Shown here in pieces: positions 5,819 to 10,199 of a DNA stretch of 10,199 bases. A model generated the notes under the pieces. The model was not told the DNA's origin and did no database searches. It was given only the letters and a program-made list of their open reading frames with translations. Source of the DNA: Nitriliruptoraceae bacterium (lineage in GTDB: Bacteria > Actinomycetota > Nitriliruptoria > Nitriliruptorales > Nitriliruptoraceae). Within the stretch, counting starts at the first letter, position 1, and each line of letters opens with the position of its first letter. The stretch is from NCBI GenBank assembly GCA_003554005.1, contig PWEU01000393.1, forward strand, positions 1 to 10,199. The letters run 5' to 3'. The position numbers were made by a program, and so were the translations under genes.

Positions 5819-7084
5819 GTGACGCGTGTCAGCCGCCTTGGCCTGCTCGTCCTGCTGGTGTTCGCCGCTCTGGGCTCATTGGGCCCGGCTGCCCTCGCCC
5901 AGACCTCGGAGAGTATCGGCGGTCGGTTGGTCGCCGAAGGTGACGGCGTCGCCGGCGTCGACATCAGCGTCGCCACCGAGGATGGTGAGCCGATCGGCGT
6001 CGCCACCACCGACGACGATGGCGAATGGTCGGTCGACCTTCCCGAAGAGGGCACCTACCTCGTCACGCTCGACCCCGCCACCTTGCCCGAAGGGGTGGAG
6101 TTGCGGAACCCCGAGCGCCAGGAACTCGAGATCAGGGTCAGCGAGGGTTCATCGGCCACGGCCCTGTTCGCGCTCGGGGAACGCGAGGAGGGCGGGAACA
6201 TCCTGCTCCAGCGGCTCGCGCAGAGCACCTACAACGGCGTGAAGTTCGGCCTCATCATCGCCATGACCGCGATCGGCCTGTCGCTGATCTTCGGAACGAC
6301 CGGGCTGATCAACTTCGCACACGGCGACCTCGTCACCCTCGGCGCCTTCCTGGCCTACACCTTCAACGTCATCGTGGGCCTGCACCTGATCCCCGCCGCG
6401 CTGATCGCGATCGTCCTCACCGCCGCCTTCTCCGGCGGCATCGATGCGGGCCTGTGGCGACCCCTGCGTCGACGAGGCACCGGACTGATCGCGATGCTGG
6501 TCATCTCGATCGGTCTGGCCTTCGTCATCCGGCACGTCATCCTGTTCTTCTTCGGGGGCTCGCGACGCCCGTACAACGACTACACCCTCCAGCTCGCCAT
6601 GCAGGTCGGACCGATCCGGGTCCAGCCGGTGGAACTGTGGGTCATGGGGCTGTCGGTGCTGATCCTGGTCGGCGTCGCGCTGATGCTCACCAGGACCCGG
6701 CTCGGCAAGGGCATGCGCGCCGTTGCCGACAACCGCGACCTCGCGGAGTCCTCGGGGATCGATGTCCAGCGCGTGATCCTGTCGGTGTGGATCATGGGTG
6801 GGGCGCTGACGGCGGTCGGCGGCATCTTCCTGGGGATGATCGAGAGCGTCGACTACCTGATGGGGTTCCGCTTGCTGCTGCTGATGTTCGCCGGGGTGAT
6901 CCTGGGAGGGCTCGGCACGGCGTACGGCGCGATGCTCGGCAGCCTGATCGTCGGTCTGGTCAGCGAGGTCAGCACCGTCTTCTTCTCCAGCCAGTTGAAA
7001 CTGGTCTGGGCACTGGGCGTGCTCATCATCATCCTGCTGGTCCGTCCACAGGGCCTACTCGGCCAGAAGGAGCGGATCGGATGA
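5819..7084 (+). CDS. livH: LivH-type ABC permease with an N-terminal secreted beta-sandwich domain
   Basis: A 421-residue inner-membrane subunit of a branched-chain-type amino acid importer. Residues 1-27 look like a signal peptide (R3 and R6, hydrophobic core, then ALA before Q28). Residues about 32-118 form an SdrD/carboxypeptidase-regulatory-like beta-sandwich (GGRLVAEGDGVAGVDISV, then a DDDGEWSV turn and EGTYLVTLD). The LivH permease follows from about residue 131, with the hallmark GLSLIFGTTGLINFAHGDL (153-171), about eight membrane helices, and the cytoplasmic coupling segment AVADNRDLAESSGIDVQRV (301-319), which contacts the ATPases. The permease part alone (about 290 residues) equals a normal LivH, so the first 130 residues are an addition that should face outside, where the substrate-binding protein docks. 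This is the first gene of livHMGF; its stop overlaps a mini-ORF start. LivH assignment is firm; the role of the extension is unknown. Confidence 0.93.
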   Translation: MTRVSRLGLLVLLVFAALGSLGPAALAQTSESIGGRLVAEGDGVAGVDISVATEDGEPIGVATTDDDGEWSVDLPEEGTYLVTLDPATLPEGVELRNPERQELEIRVSEGSSATALFALGEREEGGNILLQRLAQSTYNGVKFGLIIAMTAIGLSLIFGTTGLINFAHGDLVTLGAFLAYTFNVIVGLHLIPAALIAIVLTAAFSGGIDAGLWRPLRRRGTGLIAMLVISIGLAFVIRHVILFFFGGSRRPYNDYTLQLAMQVGPIRVQPVELWVMGLSVLILVGVALMLTRTRLGKGMRAVADNRDLAESSGIDVQRVILSVWIMGGALTAVGGIFLGMIESVDYLMGFRLLLLMFAGVILGGLGTAYGAMLGSLIVGLVSEVSTVFFSSQLKLVWALGVLIIILLVRPQGLLGQKERIG

Positions 7085-7131
7085 GCAGGAGTTCGCACCG
7101 GACCAACGCGCCCCGGAAGGAGACGAGCTGA
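7081..7131 (+). CDS. 16-codon mini-ORF linking livH to livM (possible translational coupler)
   Basis: An ATG at 7081 overlaps the livH stop as ATGA and opens a 16-codon frame (MSRSSHRTNAPRKETS) whose TGA at 7129-7131 overlaps the livM ATG as TGATG. The peptide is basic, hydrophilic and has no recognisable domain. The arrangement would let ribosomes that finish livH pass through the frame and restart at livM. The livM ribosome site AGGAG (7118-7122) lies inside the mini-ORF, so livM may equally start on its own. I see no good ribosome site for the mini-ORF itself. A chance open frame is the alternative. Confidence 0.35.
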   Translation: MSRSSHRTNAPRKETS

Positions 7132-8117
7132 TGGCCGCCGACATCGTCTTCGATGCGCTCAGGACCGCCCTCGGCCCGACCGCGGCGGCGTACGCCCTGC
7201 TCGCGATCGGTCTGAACATCCACTTCGGCTTCACGGGGTTGCTCAACTTCGGACAGGCGGGGTTCATGCTGGTCGGCGCCTACGGTGTCGCCATCACGGT
7301 CTCCACCTTCGGTGGTCCGCTGTGGCTTGGGGTGCTGGTGGGCATGCTGGCAGCGGTCGTCCTGGCGCTGATCCTGGGAGTCCCGACCCTGCGACTGCGA
7401 GCGGATTACCTCGCCATCACCACCATCGCGGCCGCCGAGATCCTCCGCCTGCTGGTCCGCAGCACCGCGGCCGAACCGATCACCGGCGGGGTGTTCGGCC
7501 TGCGACAGTTCGGCGGCGACTTCTTCGCGCTCAACCCCCTTCCCGACGGACGCACCTACTTCGGTGCCCTGGCGGCGAGCCCGAACCGTGCCTGGGTCAT
7601 GCTCGTCGGCTGGTCGTTGGTCGCACTCATGACACTGCTGGTGTGGGCGTTGATCCGTAGCCCGTGGGGCCGTGTGATCCGCTCGATCCGTGAGGATGAG
7701 GACGCTGCCCGCAGCCTGGGGAAGAACGTCTTCTCCTACAAGATGCAGAGCTTGGTGCTCGGCGGGGTGATCGGCTCCCTCGGCGGGGCGCTGTTCGCGT
7801 TGTCGCTGCAGACGGTCCAGCCGGACACGTTCCTGCCGCAGGTCACCTTCTTCGCCTTCGCGATCCTGATCCTGGGCGGGACGGCCTCGACCGGAGGCCC
7901 GATCGTCGGCGCCATCATCTTCTGGTTCCTGATCGGCAGCCTCCAGAGCGGCCTGCGACGCTTCTCCGACGCGGACATGCTGCCGGAGTTCTTCGGCGCC
8001 CAGGCCGTCGGAGCCGTCACGCTGACCTTCGTCGGCGTCCTGCTCATGGCGCTGATGATCTTCCGACCGCAAGGGATCCTCGGCGACAAGAAGGAGTTGC
8101 AGCTCGATGTCTCCTAA
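7131..8117 (+). CDS. livM: LivM-type branched-chain amino acid ABC transporter permease
   Basis: A 328-residue inner-membrane permease that pairs with LivH to form the translocation channel. Seen: the family hallmark YALLAIGLNIHFGFTGLLNF (21-40) and GQAGFMLVGAYG, then TLRLRADYLAITTIAAAEILR (86-106), the cytoplasmic coupling segment SIREDEDAARSLGKNVFSYK (185-204), and a C-terminal FRPQGILG motif (311-318). The length is typical of LivM, without the extra N-terminal domain seen in the LivH partner. The ATG at 7131 has AGGAG (7118-7122) 8 bases upstream and overlaps the stop of the 16-codon mini-ORF; in-frame codons upstream offer no ATG, GTG or TTG start. Its 3' end overlaps livG by 11 bases, so the two are co-translated from one message. 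Branched-chain amino acids are the usual substrates, but other hydrophobic amino acids, amides or urea are carried by relatives. Confidence 0.94.
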   Translation: MAADIVFDALRTALGPTAAAYALLAIGLNIHFGFTGLLNFGQAGFMLVGAYGVAITVSTFGGPLWLGVLVGMLAAVVLALILGVPTLRLRADYLAITTIAAAEILRLLVRSTAAEPITGGVFGLRQFGGDFFALNPLPDGRTYFGALAASPNRAWVMLVGWSLVALMTLLVWALIRSPWGRVIRSIREDEDAARSLGKNVFSYKMQSLVLGGVIGSLGGALFALSLQTVQPDTFLPQVTFFAFAILILGGTASTGGPIVGAIIFWFLIGSLQSGLRRFSDADMLPEFFGAQAVGAVTLTFVGVLLMALMIFRPQGILGDKKELQLDVS

Positions 8118-8982
8118 GCCCAGCACCGACCCCCTCGCAGGCGTCGCCGCCGAGCCTGGCGTTCCCAAGCCCGATCCGATGCTGACCATCAGCGACGTGC
8201 GCCGCTCCTTCGGCGGCATCACCGCGGTCGACGTCGACCACCTCGAGATCCCCCGGGGCCTGATCACCGGACTCATCGGCCCCAACGGTGCGGGCAAGAC
8301 GACGCTGTTCAACCTGCTGACCGGCTTCGACACCCCCGACCGTGGGAAGTGGACCTTCGCCGGTGAGGACCTGGCCGGGGTCCCGGCGCACCTGGTGGCC
8401 CGCAAGGGGATGGGGCGCACCTTCCAGCTGACCAAAGCCCTGTCGCGGATGACCGTGATGGAGAACATGCAGCTGGCCGCCACGGGACAGAGCGGCGAGC
8501 GGTTCCTGACCGCCCTGGTGGCCCCGCTGTGGCGCGGGAAGGAGCAGGAGATCACCGAGCGCGCGGACGAGCTGCTGGTGCGCTTCAAGCTCGACCACAT
8601 GCGTGACGAGTTCGCCGGCACCCTGTCGGGTGGGCAGCGGAAGCTGCTGGAGATGGCGCGTGCGCTGATGGTGGAGCCGGCGTTGGTCATGCTCGATGAG
8701 CCCATGGCCGGGGTGAACCCAGCACTGACCCAGTCCCTGCTGGACCACGTGAAGGGGCTGAGGGACAACGAGGGCCGCACGGTGGTGTTCGTCGAACACG
8801 ACATGGACGTGGTCTTCGACATCTCGGACTGGGTGGTGTGTCTGGCGCAGGGCGAGGTCATCGCTGAGGGCCGACCCTCCGAGATCGGCTCGAACCGCGC
8901 GGTGATCGACGCCTACCTCGGTGCGACCCACTCCGAAGACCCCGCGCACCGCAAGAAGCGACACGAGAGGCGCGCATCGTGA
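8107..8982 (+). CDS. livG: LivG-type ABC transporter ATP-binding protein
   Basis: A 291-residue cytoplasmic ATPase that powers the LivHM channel as a heterodimer with LivF. Seen: Walker A GPNGAGKT (58-65), Q-loop Q107 in GRTFQLTKALSRMTVMEN, signature LSGGQ (173-177), Walker B LVMLDEP (193-199) and the switch histidine H231 in VEHDMDVVF. The GMGRTFQ and MAGVNP segments are typical of LivG rather than LivF. The first 24 residues, before MLTISDV, form a Pro-rich extension absent from the compact family members, and the tail is basic (HRKKRHERR). The ATG at 8107 has AAGGAG (8091-8096) 10 bases upstream, inside the end of livM. An internal ATG at residue 25 would give the shorter classic form, but no good ribosome site was noticed before it. 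The stop overlaps the livF start as GTGA. Confidence 0.95.
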   Translation: MSPKPSTDPLAGVAAEPGVPKPDPMLTISDVRRSFGGITAVDVDHLEIPRGLITGLIGPNGAGKTTLFNLLTGFDTPDRGKWTFAGEDLAGVPAHLVARKGMGRTFQLTKALSRMTVMENMQLAATGQSGERFLTALVAPLWRGKEQEITERADELLVRFKLDHMRDEFAGTLSGGQRKLLEMARALMVEPALVMLDEPMAGVNPALTQSLLDHVKGLRDNEGRTVVFVEHDMDVVFDISDWVVCLAQGEVIAEGRPSEIGSNRAVIDAYLGATHSEDPAHRKKRHERRAS

Positions 8983-9743
8983 GCGACCACGTCGACACAG
9001 CATCCCCGTACCCCGGCGAGGAACCGATCCTGCGCGCCGACCAGCTCGTCGCCGGGTACGTGCCGGACGTCAACATCCTCAACGGCTGCGACCTGACGCT
9101 GTACGAGGACGAACTGGTGGGCATCATCGGCCCCAACGGGGCCGGCAAGTCCACGCTGATCAAGTCGATGTTCGGCCTCGTGCCGATCTCCGACGGCACG
9201 GTCACGCTGCGGGGGCAGAACATCACCAACGACCCCGGACACGAGCTCGTGTCGATGGGGGTCAGCTACGTCCCCCAGACCCGCAACGTCTTCGCCGCGT
9301 TGACCATCGAGGAGAACCTCGAGATGGGCCTCTACCTCCGGCCCAAGCTCTGGTCCGAGCGGTACGCCTTCGTCTGCGAGCTGTTCCCGCTGTTGAAGTC
9401 GCGTGCCAAGCAGCGTGCCGGGTCGTTGTCCGGTGGTGAGCGCCAGATGGTGGCGATGGGCCGAGCGCTGATGAGGGATCCCTCGGTGCTGTTCCTGGAC
9501 GAGCCGTCGGCCGGGTTGTCGCCTGCCAACCAGGACGACGTGTTCCGCCGCATCGCGGAGATCAACGACGCCGGCATCTCGATCGTGATGGTCGAGCAGA
9601 ACGCCCGGACCTGCCTGCAGATCTGCGACCGCGCCTACGTGCTCGACCAGGGGCAGAACGCCTACACCGGCACCGGTGAGGAGCTGCTGAACGACCCCAA
9701 GGTCATCGAGCTGTACCTGGGGACCCTCGCCAAGGCGCTGTAG
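8979..9743 (+). CDS. livF: LivF-type ABC transporter ATP-binding protein
   Basis: A 254-residue cytoplasmic ATPase, the second ATPase of the importer. Seen: Walker A GPNGAGKS (51-58), Q-loop Q100 in YVPQTRNVFAALTIEENL, signature LSGGE (150-154), and Walker B VLFLDEP (170-176). In the switch region the usual histidine is replaced by Gln (Q207 in MVEQNA), which is normal for LivF. The VPQ...NVF..LT.EENL block and the short length separate it from LivG. The GTG at 8979 overlaps the livG stop (GTGA), with GAGAGG (8965-8970) 8 bases upstream. This is the last gene of the operon; a repeat-rich, non-coding stretch follows its stop and no livK gene comes before the right edge. Confidence 0.95.
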   Translation: MSDHVDTASPYPGEEPILRADQLVAGYVPDVNILNGCDLTLYEDELVGIIGPNGAGKSTLIKSMFGLVPISDGTVTLRGQNITNDPGHELVSMGVSYVPQTRNVFAALTIEENLEMGLYLRPKLWSERYAFVCELFPLLKSRAKQRAGSLSGGERQMVAMGRALMRDPSVLFLDEPSAGLSPANQDDVFRRIAEINDAGISIVMVEQNARTCLQICDRAYVLDQGQNAYTGTGEELLNDPKVIELYLGTLAKAL

Positions 9744-9768
9744 CCGCTGGCCGCGCCTTTCGGTCACC

Positions 9769-9982
9769 CCGCCACGGCCGACGCCACCCCGCTGCGAGAA
9801 CCAGCCACCATCCGCTGCTTCTCGCCGGTAACAGCCCGTCCCGCCACGGCCGACGCCACCCCGCTGCGAGAACCAGCCACTATCCGCTGCTTCTCGCCGG
9901 TAACAGCCCGTCCCGCCACGGCCGACACCACCCCGCTGCGAGAACCAGCCACTATCCGCTGCTTCTCGCCGGTAACAGCCCG
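9769..9982. repeat. Three tandem 72-bp repeats, each with an imperfect hairpin
   Basis: Copies begin at 9769, 9841 and 9913. The body differs at only two positions: C at 9809 against T at 9881 and 9953, and A at 9927 against G at 9783 and 9855. The third copy breaks off after 9982. Each copy contains GCGAGAA-C-CAGC, 8 loop bases, then GCTG-C-TTCTCGC (in copy 1, 9794-9825), a stem of 11 pairs with one C/C mismatch. The array begins 25 bases after the livF stop, within the 395-base stretch without a supported gene. A minus-strand frame is open through all three copies, but it uses codons such as ATA, GTT, TCT and GCT that the neighbouring genes avoid. I read the array as non-coding: a terminator or 3'-end-stabilising cluster, or a recently expanded intergenic repeat. 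Confidence 0.93.
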
Positions 9983-10089
9983 GCCGGCCGGGTCAGCCGC
10001 TCCGGCCCGGTGCGTGGGTTCGACCCTCGCCAGAAAGGACGCGAACAAGCGGGGAGCAACCAGGTTCCTGGGCAGGGCGTGGGGATGTG
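9983..10089. other. Non-coding spacer between repeat array and terminator hairpin
   Basis: This spacer holds no supported gene. GGCCGG (9986-9991) can pair with CCGGCC (10002-10007), a short GC-rich hairpin of little weight. A tRNA T-arm-like string at 10014-10030 was examined and rejected. Nothing else was recognised. Confidence 0.5.
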
Positions 10090-10121
10090 GACGGGCCCGG
10101 GACGTGTGTCCCGGGCCCGTC
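10090..10121. terminator. Strong terminator-like hairpin between convergent genes
   Basis: The arm GACGGGCCCGGGA (10090-10102) is perfectly complementary to 10109-10121, giving a 13-bp GC-rich stem with the 6-base loop CGTGTG. It ends 17 bases before the stop of the minus-strand gene at the right edge and lies downstream of livF, so it probably ends both transcripts. No T run follows on either strand. Confidence 0.75.
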
Positions 10122-10138
10122 GCGAACTGGCGGTCAGA

Positions 10139-10199
10139 TCAACCGACCGTTCCGGTCACGACCTCCAGCAGGGTGAACTCGCCATCGATCCACCGGGAC
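10139..10199 (-). CDS. 3' end of an unidentified gene (partial)
   Basis: Nineteen codons ending in TGA (10141-10139) read SRWIDGEFTLLEVVTGTVG on the minus strand. About 16 of 19 third positions are G or C, as expected of coding DNA here; the competing minus frame that ends at 10134 has only about half. The strong hairpin at 10090-10121 directly after the stop supports a real gene end. The fragment has a beta-strand-like pattern but is too short to place in a family. Whether it is a substrate-binding protein for the adjacent transporter cannot be judged. Confidence 0.55.
   Translation of the reverse strand, partial: SRWIDGEFTLLEVVTGTVG

Noticed and set aside
7029..8861. 610-codon minus-strand open frame across livM and livG
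   Set aside because: It is antisense to two genes with full family motifs, and its composition (Gln, Glu, Ser, Arg-rich) is typical of a high-GC shadow frame.
9769..9982. CRISPR array
   Set aside because: The whole 72-bp unit repeats without distinct spacers, and no cas gene is present.
10014..10030. tRNA T-arm-like string (GTGGGTTCGACCCTCGC)
   Set aside because: The stem needs two wobble pairs, and no D-arm, anticodon arm or acceptor partner lies upstream, so no tRNA can be built.
9764..10048. Minus-strand open frame encoding three 24-residue repeats (RAVTGEKQR...)
   Set aside because: It begins only at a TTG without a ribosome site, has codon use (ATA, GTT, TCT, GCT) unlike the neighbours, and its repetition is explained by the 72-bp DNA repeat.
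10134..10199. Alternative minus frame at the right edge ending at 10134
   Set aside because: Only about half of its third positions are G or C, against about 84% in the frame ending at 10139.

Overview
The window is high-GC DNA (roughly 70% G+C by eye) with strongly GC-biased third codon positions, GTG and ATG starts with GAGGAG/AAGGAG-type ribosome sites, and tightly packed genes. This fits an actinomycete-type (Actinomycetota) chromosome. A deep-branching lineage such as the Nitriliruptoria is possible, but nothing in the window proves it. No rRNA, tRNA, IS element, phage gene or CRISPR array is visible.

Layout. (1) Positions 1-575, minus: the N-terminal third of a FAD/NAD(P) disulfide-type oxidoreductase that runs off the left edge. 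(2) 786-1439, plus: a YhhN/TMEM86-family membrane protein (lysoplasmalogenase family). It converges on the next gene across a perfect 10-bp hairpin at 1532-1562. (3) 1579-3453, minus: a large, very acidic single-pass membrane protein with a Pro/Gly-rich N-terminus, three carboxypeptidase-regulatory-like beta-sandwich domains, one transmembrane helix, two PASTA domains, a pure 56-residue Pro-Glu tract and an amphipathic C-terminal helix. (4) 3611-4543 and 4610-5620, minus: an ornithine cyclodeaminase/mu-crystallin-family enzyme and, upstream of it, a proline racemase-superfamily enzyme. This pair fits (hydroxy)proline catabolism. (5) 5819-9743, plus: a four-gene branched-chain (or other hydrophobic) amino acid ABC importer operon, livH-livM-livG-livF, with overlapping or nearly overlapping genes. 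No substrate-binding protein (livK) is present in the window. (6) 9744-10138: a non-coding stretch with three near-identical 72-bp tandem repeats, each able to form a hairpin, and then a perfect 13-bp terminator-like hairpin. (7) 10139-10199, minus: the last codons of another gene.

How the parts may work together. The proline racemase-family/OCD pair and the liv operon diverge from a shared 198-bp region that contains nested inverted repeats and a possible promoter. The simplest inference is co-regulated uptake and breakdown of proline or hydroxyproline derivatives: import by LivHMGF, conversion to pyrroline-2-carboxylate or a D-epimer, then reduction to L-proline. The PASTA protein and the YhhN protein look like unrelated envelope genes.

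The most unusual items are the PASTA/beta-sandwich protein with its hexanucleotide-encoded Pro-Glu rod, the fusion of a secreted beta-sandwich domain to the N-terminus of LivH, the 72-bp hairpin repeats behind livF, a 16-codon mini-ORF that links livH to livM by ATGA and TGATG junctions, and the near absence of lysine from several minus-strand proteins.
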